DNA of 50,630 bases from G020353115 sp964389685. Lineage in GTDB: Bacteria > Bacteroidota > Bacteroidia > Bacteroidales > VadinHA17. Positions 43,245 to 50,630 of this stretch are shown here, piece by piece; the stretch's first letter is position 1; each line of letters opens with the position of its first letter. The stretch spans positions 1 to 50,630 of the forward strand of contig CAYMFM010000024.1 in assembly GCA_964389685.1 (NCBI GenBank), given 5' to 3'. The translations under genes and the position numbers were made by a program. Under the pieces are notes generated by a model. That model was not told the DNA's origin. It saw only the letters and a program-made list of their open reading frames with translations, and did not search any database.

Positions 43245-44612
43245 ATGACTGAAAAACCTTCCATACCAAAAGGAACCAGAGATTTCACACCGGTTGAAGT
43301 GGTGAGAAGAGATTTCATCCTGGATACCATACGGAAGGTTTTTACCCGGTATGGCTACCTCCCCATTGAAACTCCGGCAATGGAGAACCTGTCAACACTG
43401 CTCGGTAAATATGGAGAGGAGGGAGACCGGCTGATTTATAAGATACTGAATTCAGGAGACTTCCTTTCAGGAATCTCACGGGATGAACTGACCCATGACA
43501 GTGCAGCAAAACTATCTTTCAGGGTATGCGAAAAAGGATTACGGTACGATCTGACCGTTCCGTTTGCCCGTTTCGTGGTTCAACACCGCAATGAACTTGT
43601 CTTCCCGTTTAAACGGTACCAGATTCAACCGGTGTGGAGAGCCGATCGTCCTCAGAAAGGCCGGTACAGGGAGTTTTACCAGTGTGATGTGGATGTGATT
43701 GGGAGTGGCTCTCTGCTGAATGAGATTGAGCTGATTCAAATTACTGATGAAATCTTCCGGGATCTTGCCATTAAAATTGTAATGAAAATTAATAACCGGA
43801 AAATATTGAACGGTATAGCTGAAACCATTGGGGAAAGCCAGCGGATGATGGAAATTACCATAGCGATCGATAAAATGGATAAGATCGGTCCGGATCTGGT
43901 AAACCGGGAACTGGCAGGCAAAGGTGTATCGAAATCAGCCATAGATAAACTTCAACCCATCCTGTTTCTGGAAGGCGATTCTGAACACAAAATAAGTGAA
44001 CTCCAGAAAATCCTTTCACAATCAAAAATTGGCACGAAAGGAGTGGAAGAAATTTACGGAATATTCAATTACCTCAATACCCTTTCAACCCATTCCCCCG
44101 TTGAGCTTGATCTGACCCTGGCCCGGGGACTGGATTATTATACCGGCGCAATTATTGAAGTACTCACTGCGCAGGTTGAGATGGGGAGTATTGCGGGTGG
44201 AGGAAGATACGACGACCTTACCGGAATATTTGGCCTTCCCGGAGTGTCGGGTGTTGGTATTTCGTTTGGCGCTGACCGGATTTACGATGTTTTATCCCAA
44301 ACCAATGGATTCCCCGATGACTCAGAATCATCCATGACCCTGATGTTCGCCAATTTTGGAGAAAAGGAGGAAAAACATTGCCTGACACTTCTGGAAAAGA
44401 TCAGAAAAAAAGGCATTCGTGCTGAACTATTTCCCGATCCGGTAAAGCTGAAAAAACAACTGGCTTATGCAAATGCAAGGAATATCCACTATGTTGCATT
44501 AGCGGGAGAGTCCGAGATCACCGGGAACTATATTACACTGAAAGATATGGTGTCGGGAGAACAGTGGCAGGTTAAATTGGATGAATTGATCCGGAAGGTC
44601 TCCGGAGCATGA
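43245..44612 (+). CDS. hisS: Histidyl-tRNA synthetase
   Basis: 455 residues of a class II synthetase. Motif 2 is seen in RADRPQKGRYREFYQCDVD, the histidine-specific LARGLDYYTG follows at about 285-300, and motif 3 is IAGGGRYDDL. The anticodon-binding domain is at about 365-455. It charges tRNA-His. It lies 260 bp ahead of a histidine-ammonia-lyase-like gene, though a shared transcript is not evident. Confidence 0.97.
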   Translation: MTEKPSIPKGTRDFTPVEVVRRDFILDTIRKVFTRYGYLPIETPAMENLSTLLGKYGEEGDRLIYKILNSGDFLSGISRDELTHDSAAKLSFRVCEKGLRYDLTVPFARFVVQHRNELVFPFKRYQIQPVWRADRPQKGRYREFYQCDVDVIGSGSLLNEIELIQITDEIFRDLAIKIVMKINNRKILNGIAETIGESQRMMEITIAIDKMDKIGPDLVNRELAGKGVSKSAIDKLQPILFLEGDSEHKISELQKILSQSKIGTKGVEEIYGIFNYLNTLSTHSPVELDLTLARGLDYYTGAIIEVLTAQVEMGSIAGGGRYDDLTGIFGLPGVSGVGISFGADRIYDVLSQTNGFPDDSESSMTLMFANFGEKEEKHCLTLLEKIRKKGIRAELFPDPVKLKKQLAYANARNIHYVALAGESEITGNYITLKDMVSGEQWQVKLDELIRKVSGA

Positions 44613-44875
44613 GTTTCCAATTTATTTTTGTTAATTTTACGACAGATACCCATTCCTGACTCATGAATAACTGGAATTTGGAATTCAAGATCAAGATTAA
44701 CCGTAAGGCACTTTGCCCTCTGTATTAGAGATCCTGAATCATTCTGATTCACTCTTCAGGCTTATCCTTTCACAATATTGATAACCTTTTCACTACCGTA
44801 ATCCTTCACCATAAGATATTGTGATCGGATAATCGAAGTTTATACTTTACATTGTTGAACTAAACCTATCATAGA
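44613..44875. other. Gap between hisS and the ammonia-lyase gene
   Basis: Nothing coding is seen. Nested inverted repeats GAATCA/TGATTC (44736-44741 and 44745-44750) and CCTGAA/TTCAGG (44733-44738 and 44755-44760) form a hairpin about 120 bp past hisS, without a T-run. The 50 bp before the lyase gene have only weak resemblance to a -7 box. Confidence 0.35.
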
Positions 44876-46402
44876 ATGAAATTAGAAATAACCGGTTCAG
44901 GCCTGACCATTGAGGATCTGGTTGATGTAGCCCGCAACAACCGACCTGTTGAGCTGCATCCGGATGCGATTAAACGCATCAGGAAATGCAGGGCAATGCT
45001 CGAAAAAAAGATTGAAAAGCATGAAATCATGTATGGTGTTAATACCGGAATTGGGGAGTTTTCCGAAGTGGTACTCTCCGACGACCAGTTGAAGGATTTT
45101 CAGAAATACCTGGTCTATAACCATGCAGCAGGTATCGGCGATCCGGCGCCGATAGAATACGTGCGGGGCGCCATGCTTGGACGGATTAACGTTCATGCAC
45201 ATGGTAATTCCGGCTGTCGCCTGGAGATTACCGAAACGCTGGTGGAGATGTTGAATAAGGGAGTGACACCCTTCGTATGCCAGAAAGGATCAGTCGGTGC
45301 GTCGGGAGATCTTGCCCCAATGGCTCAAATTGCCCTGCTTTTGATGGGTGAAGGAAAAGCGTATGTTAACGGGGAACTCCTTGATGGCAAAGAGGCAATG
45401 GACAGGGCAGGAATTCCAATCCCGGGACTCAGAGCAAGAGATGGCTTAGCCACCATTAACGGCTCTAACCTCCTGACTGCAATGAGCGCAATCTTCCTTT
45501 ACGATGCAAACAGATGGATCAAACAGGCTGAAATAGCAGCCGCCATGTCGCTGGAAGCCCTGATGGCTAACATGAAACCATATACCCCGAAACTGCACGA
45601 AGCGAGAGGTTTCTCAGGTGCTGTAAAAAGTGCAAAATCCATTCAGAAGATCATTCTGGGAGGTGACCTCATTGAAGGTAAAATAAAATGCAAGGTTCAG
45701 GATGCCTACTCCATGCGTTCAACACCGCAGGTTGTTGGAACAGCCAGAGATGCCCTCCGGTTTGCGCGTACACAGGTTGAGATCGAACTGAATGGAGTGG
45801 GGGATAATCCCGTGTTCTTTCCGGATGATAACCTTCATCTGTCCGGAGCCAATTTCCAGGGGACACCGGTTTCTCTGCCCATGGATATGGCTGGCGCAGC
45901 AGTTACTATGGTTTGTGTTATGTCAGAAAGAAGAATGAACCGGCTTAATAATCCTGCATTGAGCGTCGGATTGCCTGCATTCCTGACCAAAGGAGCAGGT
46001 ATGTTCTCCGGCCTTATGTTGAGCCAGTATACGGCGGATATGCTGATTGTTGAACAACGGATCCTCTCTACTCCGGCTTCCGTCCACTCCATCCCTGCAG
46101 CTGCTGATCAGGAGGATTTCGTCTCTATGGGGATGAATACAGCAATCAAAAATGTCCAGATACTGGACAATGCATACGGAATATTAGGCATTGAGTTAAT
46201 GGCAGCTGCACAGGCTCTCGATTTCCGTGATTATACTTTTGGGAAAGGAGTGTCCCGGGCAAAAAATGTAATTCGCCGGTACGTCGATTTTCTCGATGTT
46301 GACCGCCCGCTATACACCGACCATACCCGAATGAAAGAATTGGTCAAATCCTGTGAAATCCTGGATGAGGTTGAGAAAGAAGTCGGAAAACTTGAGGATT
46401 GA
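44876..46402 (+). CDS. Aromatic amino acid ammonia-lyase, histidine ammonia-lyase-like
   Basis: 508 residues of the HAL/PAL/TAL superfamily. Ala142-Ser143-Gly144 in GSVGASGDLAPM will cyclise to the MIO cofactor; catalytic Tyr53 is in YGVNTGIG. The substrate-selecting pair is N82-H83 in LVYNHAAGIG; classic HAL has Ser-His and TAL has His-Leu. The later loop is PASVHSIPAAADQEDF where HAL typically has PASVDSIPTSANQEDH. So His is the likeliest substrate, but Phe or Tyr, or an aminomutase, is possible. hutU, hutI and hutG are not near, so the symbol hutH is withheld. Confidence 0.85.
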   Translation: MKLEITGSGLTIEDLVDVARNNRPVELHPDAIKRIRKCRAMLEKKIEKHEIMYGVNTGIGEFSEVVLSDDQLKDFQKYLVYNHAAGIGDPAPIEYVRGAMLGRINVHAHGNSGCRLEITETLVEMLNKGVTPFVCQKGSVGASGDLAPMAQIALLLMGEGKAYVNGELLDGKEAMDRAGIPIPGLRARDGLATINGSNLLTAMSAIFLYDANRWIKQAEIAAAMSLEALMANMKPYTPKLHEARGFSGAVKSAKSIQKIILGGDLIEGKIKCKVQDAYSMRSTPQVVGTARDALRFARTQVEIELNGVGDNPVFFPDDNLHLSGANFQGTPVSLPMDMAGAAVTMVCVMSERRMNRLNNPALSVGLPAFLTKGAGMFSGLMLSQYTADMLIVEQRILSTPASVHSIPAAADQEDFVSMGMNTAIKNVQILDNAYGILGIELMAAAQALDFRDYTFGKGVSRAKNVIRRYVDFLDVDRPLYTDHTRMKELVKSCEILDEVEKEVGKLED

Positions 46403-46420
46403 GTGAAGCGATCGCTCCAC
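46403..46420. repeat. 18-bp near-palindrome between convergent genes
   Basis: GTG-A-AGCGATCGCT-C-CAC: a 10-bp perfect palindrome (46407-46416) extended by GTG/CAC with one mismatched pair. It begins directly after the lyase stop codon and precedes the end of the convergent gene by about 35 bp. There is no T-run. Confidence 0.35.
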
Positions 46421-46455
46421 ATGCTTTCGATACAGCTTCCCTGCCCAGCATCCAG

Positions 46456-46929
46456 CTACTGAATACCACCCGGAGACCGACGCTGCTGTGATTGCTGTAT
46501 CTGCCTGAGCAGATAGGTCTTAAACTGGTTTTCAGTATAATAAATCCTCGGTACTTTCCCGATGGGAAGAACCTCCTTAAACCGGGCATGATAGGTCGTA
46601 AGCAACTCGGCTTCTTCGATCATCGTTGCAACATAGTTGTCCCCTAATTCTTCAACTTCGTTGTCGGAAAGTGTCCGCTGATTCTGTATCAGATTTCTGG
46701 TCAGTTCTCTCCTCCGCTCGATGATCTTGTTTTTTTCATCCTGGTATTCATTATAGACAGGCCAGAATTTCTGCGACTCTTCCGGAGTCAACCGCAACCG
46801 CTCGGTGAAAAAAGCAATGCGCTGTGCATTAAACCGTTCCAGAGCGCTCCTGGGAATCTCCTGGGATGGACCCGGCATTGCGTGTGCCACCAGCAGGATA
46901 ACAAGAATAATTGATCGGATACGTTTCAT
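46456..46929 (-). CDS. Periplasmic Spy/CpxP-like protein
   Basis: From the ATG at 46929, the product is 157 residues, with an N-terminal signal (hydrophobic 5-18, cut near PSQ). The rest is helical and charged, with LRLTPEESQKFWPVYNEY, the LTxxQ-like signature of Spy/CpxP proteins, and RRELTRNL. Such proteins bind misfolded envelope proteins or control a stress sensor. An upstream ATG (46974) would overlap the preceding gene and lacks a signal, so I reject it. It is the last gene of an ECF sigma unit. Confidence 0.8.
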   Translation of the reverse strand: MKRIRSIILVILLVAHAMPGPSQEIPRSALERFNAQRIAFFTERLRLTPEESQKFWPVYNEYQDEKNKIIERRRELTRNLIQNQRTLSDNEVEELGDNYVATMIEEAELLTTYHARFKEVLPIGKVPRIYYTENQFKTYLLRQIQQSQQRRSPGGIQ

Positions 46930-46939
46930 TTCAGTAAAT

Positions 46940-47395
46940 TTATAAATTTTCCATAATAGATTGATAATCAACATCCTGACCCAGTAAGTAATCGATTATT
47001 ATCTCCTCATAATCAATATCCACCGTTTCATCAACCTCGATTTCATCCAATACTTCATAATATAACCCTTCATCGAGGTCAGAAGAGTAATATTCAATGT
47101 ATTCGGCAATCTCCTGTGGCGATAACTCCTGGTTAACACCATCCGAAAAAAGATACCTGATGGACAGGTACCCCAGGATGGCAAAAACCAGAATGGCTGC
47201 AGCAATGGCAAGAGGCGGTTTAAAAAATCTCTGCAAAGGACGCAGTATCTCCTGTCTGTCACCCTGATGACCGATTCGTTCCATCAGTTTCCCGGGAAAT
47301 TCCTCAAAATAACCATCGGGAACACGAAAAACGTTCTCTTTTTTAATCTTCGAAAGATTCGGTGCTATTTTATTTAACTCTTTCATCGGTATCAT
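46940..47395 (-). CDS. One-TM protein, probable anti-sigma factor
   Basis: 151 residues, with a TM segment at 61-83. The N-terminal cytoplasmic part (1-60) includes KENVFRVPDGYFEEFP; the outer part is very acidic (Asp/Glu in EIAEYIEYYSSDLDEG and on). It shows no zinc anti-sigma motif. Its place between an ECF sigma gene (36 bp upstream) and a Spy-like gene (10 bp downstream) suggests that it holds the sigma at the membrane; this is inference. An ATG at 47386 is an alternative start. Confidence 0.65.
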   Translation of the reverse strand: MIPMKELNKIAPNLSKIKKENVFRVPDGYFEEFPGKLMERIGHQGDRQEILRPLQRFFKPPLAIAAAILVFAILGYLSIRYLFSDGVNQELSPQEIAEYIEYYSSDLDEGLYYEVLDEIEVDETVDIDYEEIIIDYLLGQDVDYQSIMENL

Positions 47396-47431
47396 TCCCT
47401 GATTTATATGATGCCAAAACGCATAAAAGGT

Positions 47432-47980
47432 TTAATCCTCCTGGATCATTTTTTCAATTTTTTTTACAGCATGGTGAAACGATGCTTTAAGTGCTCCTAC
47501 CGATGTTTTCAGGATCTCAGCCATCTCTTCATATTTCATTTCATCGTAATACTTCATATTGAACACGATTCTCTGCTTTTCGGGAAGTGTACAGATTGCT
47601 TTTTGCAATTTCATCTGGATCTCGTCACCGTCAATATAATCCCCTTCTTCAAATCTGTTCATTACGCTGTTTTCAAAGTCATGGTCTGGTATCAGTACCC
47701 TTTTCCTTTTCTTCTTCAGGAAGCTCAATGCTTCATTTGTTGCTATTCGGTATAACCAGGTATACAACCGGGAATCCTCCTTGAAATCATCCAGTCCGTT
47801 CCATGCCTTAAGAAAGGTATTTTGTAGCACATCGTCAGCATCTTCATGCAGCACAACAATTCGTCGTACATGCCAATACAACCTTTCCTGATAGGTATGG
47901 ATGATTTGATTAAATGCATAATTTCTGCTCTCTTTCTCTTTGAATAAAGCGAGCAGCTCTTTGTCGCGATTACCGCTCAT
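47432..47980 (-). CDS. ECF RNA polymerase sigma factor
   Basis: 182 residues with sigma region 2 (about 20-90; DADDVLQNTFLKAWNGL, YTWLYRIATNEALSFL) and region 4 (about 125-180; LPEKQRIVFNMKYYDEMKYEEMAEIL). There is no region 1 or 3, which is the ECF plan. It directs polymerase to a stress regulon, which probably includes its own downstream genes. The two genes after it encode a membrane protein and a periplasmic Spy-like protein. Confidence 0.93.
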   Translation of the reverse strand: MSGNRDKELLALFKEKESRNYAFNQIIHTYQERLYWHVRRIVVLHEDADDVLQNTFLKAWNGLDDFKEDSRLYTWLYRIATNEALSFLKKKRKRVLIPDHDFENSVMNRFEEGDYIDGDEIQMKLQKAICTLPEKQRIVFNMKYYDEMKYEEMAEILKTSVGALKASFHHAVKKIEKMIQED

Positions 47981-48061
47981 GGTCCGTTAACATCTATCGG
48001 TTGCCTGATTATTAGACACCGAATACTCACAATGGTTTATTCGTGACCCGTTTTTACCCCA

Positions 48062-49441
48062 TTATAATACTTTCACATAGGTGGATTTTCCGGATTCAAC
48101 CGTAAAGCTACTCTCGATGGTGAAATGGGACCGTTTTGCAGTACCAGAGCGGTAAACAGCACGGTAATTGCCGGGAAGCAGCACAACGGGTACAGACCGG
48201 TTTGATGTGATAACATTCGTGATCCAGGTAAGCCCGTTTTCATCTTCTAAAAACAGGCCACAATACCCTTCATTCGCGATTTGCAGCGTGACTACTCCGG
48301 GCCTGGGTATTTTGATGGTGGTCGTATAGCTCTGCAAAATCTCAATATCATTGAACGTAAGCCTTGGCAGGGTTGGGATCTCAATGTCATAGCTTCCGGT
48401 GAGGTATTTTTCACTCGTATTCATCTGTTGCATGTTGAGTGTTTCTGTTGTTCCTGGCCGGCGTACAAAAAATTGCAGATTCTGGTATTGTGTCCCTCCG
48501 GATGTTTCAACCCTGAGAAAGCCCTGGGGTGCATCCACTGCAATGATATTGTGCTTGCCCTGAATGAGCTCAACAGGATCCAATAGAATAGGAGGGATAG
48601 TATGAACAACCAACCTGTAATTGATCAGCGGATCAAGCAACAGGGTATCCGGATTTCCCCGGTGATTCAACGTATGAATGATATTGTGCTTGATCCGGCC
48701 GTTTTCCCTGTCGTAAAATGTCATGTTAACATCGGTTTCTGTGGGATTACCTCCTTCATCAAGAAGGTTCACCTGGGCAGTTGTTGCATTTAGCACTTGC
48801 GATATGACAATTTCCAGTACATCCTGAAACTTCTCTTCATCGGTGGCGTTGTAATATTGCCCGACACATTCAAATGTATTTTTGAATCGGGGATCAAGCC
48901 CAATACCAATAACAAAAGGCTTCAGAGCTATACCCTTTTTTTGCAGCTCTCTCGATACGGCACATGGATCTCCATCGCAAGCTTCTATACCATCGGTGAT
49001 TAAAATGATTATATTCCTGCAGGTTGTGCAGGGCGGGAAATCTCCTACAGAATAGCGGAGCGAATTGGCAATGGGTGTCGTACCCTTTGGATTAAGATTC
49101 CTTAATTTGTGCTTGATCAGTTCCCCATTGTTTGGAGCAAATGGGATCTCTAATCTCGTATCTTCACAGTCCTGGGGTGGCACATAACTCTGGTGTCCGT
49201 AAACCCTGAGAGCCATCTCTACATTGTCAACCTGCTCAAGACTGTCAATGGTTTTATTCAGAAAATTTCGGGCGATATTGATCTTTTGATCACTCTCCCA
49301 TGTGCCGGCCATGCTTTGTGAACAGTCGAAAATGAATAATATCCGGGTTAAGGCCTTTTTTGGGCCCGATTGCTGAGAATTGACTGAGCCAACGGAAAAA
49401 AGAAAAAGTATACTTGTGAATAACCAGATGATTTTTTTCAA
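48062..49441 (-). CDS. Exported von Willebrand factor A domain protein
   Basis: 459 residues. A signal peptide (about 1-22, NSQQ) precedes a VWA domain (about 31-220) with the metal-site motif DCSQS (39-43), a Thr in GTTP and Asp in ILITDG. Disulfide candidates are present (DCEDT, PPCTTC, EACDGDPC, FECVG). The C-terminal half (230-459) is beta-rich, with Ig-like repeats. It probably binds a protein partner outside the inner membrane in a Mg-dependent way. A function cannot be given. It is transcribed away from ychF. Confidence 0.85.
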   Translation of the reverse strand: MKKIIWLFTSILFLFSVGSVNSQQSGPKKALTRILFIFDCSQSMAGTWESDQKINIARNFLNKTIDSLEQVDNVEMALRVYGHQSYVPPQDCEDTRLEIPFAPNNGELIKHKLRNLNPKGTTPIANSLRYSVGDFPPCTTCRNIIILITDGIEACDGDPCAVSRELQKKGIALKPFVIGIGLDPRFKNTFECVGQYYNATDEEKFQDVLEIVISQVLNATTAQVNLLDEGGNPTETDVNMTFYDRENGRIKHNIIHTLNHRGNPDTLLLDPLINYRLVVHTIPPILLDPVELIQGKHNIIAVDAPQGFLRVETSGGTQYQNLQFFVRRPGTTETLNMQQMNTSEKYLTGSYDIEIPTLPRLTFNDIEILQSYTTTIKIPRPGVVTLQIANEGYCGLFLEDENGLTWITNVITSNRSVPVVLLPGNYRAVYRSGTAKRSHFTIESSFTVESGKSTYVKVL

Positions 49442-49468
49442 AATAACAGGTTTTAATGGATTCAGAGT

Positions 49469-49498
49469 TAAAGGTAAGAAAAATTAAATGTAATTTTA
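49469..49498. promoter_or_regulatory. Divergent near-consensus -7 boxes
   Basis: Minus strand TACCTTTA (49476-49469), 28 bp before the VWA start, and plus strand TAATTTTA (49491-49498), 30 bp before the ychF start. Each misses only the last G of TAnnTTTG. A 7-bp inverted repeat ACGTTTT/AAAACGT (49503-49509 and 49517-49523) follows in the ychF leader. Confidence 0.35.
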
Positions 49499-49528
49499 CC
49501 GAACGTTTTATTTATCAAAACGTAAAAA

Positions 49529-50626
49529 ATGACACTTCAGTGTGGAATAATAGGAATTGCCAATGTGGGCAAAACAACTTTGTTTAACTGCTTCTCAAAT
49601 ACCCGGGGCGAAACAACCAGCTATGCATTTACCAGCAACAAGTCGAATATTGGTAGAATTTCCGTTCCCGATAACCGGTTGACCGAATTGGAAAAGCTTT
49701 ATCCAACCGGGAAGGTTGTACCCGTTACCTTCGAAATTGTCGATATCCCGGGATTAACCAAAGGGGCAAGCCTGGGCGAAGGCGTTGGAAATAAGTTTCT
49801 TAGTGATATACGAAATACCGATGCATTGATCCATGTCCTCCGGTGTTTTGATGATGATAATCTCCCCCACATCGATGGTACGGTTGATCCGGTCAGGGAC
49901 AAAGAAACCGTTGAACTGGAACTGCAAATTAAGGACCTCGAATCGGTGGAGAAAAAAATTCAGAAACTCGAAAAAATTGCAAAAGCAGGAGACAAAGAAG
50001 CACAGAAAGAAGTCGAATTGTTGAACCTCTACAAAAACCACCTCGAGGATTGCAATTCGGCAAGGACAATACCCCTGGATGATAACGAGAAGAAAATAGT
50101 GGATGACCTCTTCCTGTTAACAGCTAAGCCCGTTCTCTATGTCTGTAATGTGGATGATGCTTCAGCCGTTTCAGGGAACCATTATGTGGAAAAAGTCCGT
50201 GAAGTCCTTGCCGGGGAAGAGGCAGAAATACTGGTGATTGCCGGAAGTCTCGAAGCGGATATTGCCGAATTCGATGATGCGGATGACCGTCAGGAATTCC
50301 TGGAAGATGTCGGATTACATGAACCGGGGGTGAACAAATTGATACGGTCAGCGTATAAATTACTTGACCTGCAGACTTTTTTTACCATGAATCCCAAGGA
50401 GATCCATGCCTGGACACTGAAACGGGGAATGAAAGCACCGGAGGCAGCAGGCACTGTCCATAGCGATATGGAACGCGGCTTTATCCGCGCTGAAGTGATG
50501 AAGTATACGGACTTCGTAACCTTTGGCTCGGAACATAAATGCAGGGAAGCTGGGAAACTTTCCGTGGAAGGAAAACAGTATGAAGTGCAAGATGGCGATA
50601 TCCTCTATATACGATTCAATGTGTGA
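49529..50626 (+). CDS. ychF: Ribosome-binding ATPase YchF
   Basis: A full-length 365-residue YchF/Ola1 Obg-like P-loop NTPase. Walker A is GIANVGKT (9-16), switch II-like VDIPGLTKGAS, and NVDD replaces NKxD, the change that makes YchF prefer ATP. A coiled coil (about 125-175) and a C-terminal TGS domain (ending DGDILYIRFNV) follow. It binds ribosomes and modulates stress responses and translation. The stop codon is four bases from the window end, so the gene is complete. Confidence 0.96.
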   Translation: MTLQCGIIGIANVGKTTLFNCFSNTRGETTSYAFTSNKSNIGRISVPDNRLTELEKLYPTGKVVPVTFEIVDIPGLTKGASLGEGVGNKFLSDIRNTDALIHVLRCFDDDNLPHIDGTVDPVRDKETVELELQIKDLESVEKKIQKLEKIAKAGDKEAQKEVELLNLYKNHLEDCNSARTIPLDDNEKKIVDDLFLLTAKPVLYVCNVDDASAVSGNHYVEKVREVLAGEEAEILVIAGSLEADIAEFDDADDRQEFLEDVGLHEPGVNKLIRSAYKLLDLQTFFTMNPKEIHAWTLKRGMKAPEAAGTVHSDMERGFIRAEVMKYTDFVTFGSEHKCREAGKLSVEGKQYEVQDGDILYIRFNV

Positions 50627-50630
50627 AGCA

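Noticed and set aside
44613..44875. A tRNA or small RNA gene in the gap after hisS
   Set aside because: I could not fold a cloverleaf or find a CCA end or T-loop; only short nested hairpins are present.
1..50630. Mobile elements, prophage, plasmid or toxin-antitoxin modules
   Set aside because: No transposase, integrase, capsid, replication or toxin-antitoxin family was seen; composition and content look like core chromosome.

Overview
The window reads as chromosomal DNA of a Bacteroidota bacterium, probably class Bacteroidia and in or near the order Bacteroidales. The evidence is taken from the sequence: a DUF4290 protein, a secreted protein with a gliding-motility/type IX secretion C-terminal domain, many exported proteins cleaved near a Gln (FAQ, FSQ, FGQ), a 14-blade sensor propeller, an EF-G paralogue of the Bacteroides EF-G2 type, -7 promoter boxes of the form TAnnTTTG, and few Shine-Dalgarno sites. 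It is almost all core genome. I see no rRNA, tRNA, CRISPR array, insertion sequence, prophage or plasmid gene. All assignments come from reading the sequence; no database search was run.

Layout. 1-10.8 kb (minus strand): grpE and dnaJ, an ABC-2 exporter pair, an NtrC-type response regulator without a DNA-binding domain, and a membrane glycosyltransferase; separately uvrD/pcrA followed by a DUF4290 gene. 11.1-12.4 kb (plus): a secreted PKD protein carrying a T9SS type B sorting domain. 12.8-14.9 kb (minus): an EF-G paralogue that has lost the switch II catalytic His. 15.1-33.1 kb (plus): one very long translation block with str (rpsL, rpsG, fusA, no tuf), S10, spc and alpha genes fused in one direction, including secY, map, infA, rpmJ and rpoA, ending in rplQ with a long acidic tail. 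33.1-35.9 kb: eno and a citrate synthase closely resembling the mitochondrial type, each followed by a clear intrinsic terminator.

35.9-41.0 kb: a 14-repeat propeller/Y_Y_Y/PP2C (SpoIIE-like) sensor whose 3' end overlaps a convergent hybrid histidine kinase with a degenerate ATP-binding domain. 41.1-43.2 kb: two exported proteins I do not recognise and a DUF4870 membrane protein. 43.2-46.4 kb: hisS and an aromatic amino acid (histidine-like) ammonia-lyase. 46.4-48.0 kb (minus): an ECF sigma factor, a one-TM protein and a Spy/CpxP-like periplasmic protein, probably one envelope-stress unit. 48.0-50.6 kb: a secreted VWA protein divergent from ychF.

How it works together. Most of the window serves protein synthesis, folding and export: ribosome and RNA polymerase alpha, SecY, Map, IF-1, two EF-G proteins, GrpE/DnaJ and YchF. 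The rest is mainly signalling modules that look atypical: a DNA-binding-less NtrC regulator, a probable pseudokinase hybrid and a propeller-phosphatase. The most interesting regulatory site is the 243-bp gap between the EF-G paralogue and rpsL, which holds two good divergent Bacteroidota promoters and a perfect 12-nt tandem repeat. The grpE leader holds a near-perfect inverted repeat just downstream of its -7 box. No previously unknown multi-gene system is obvious; the strongest leads are these regulatory sites and the altered proteins listed under findings.
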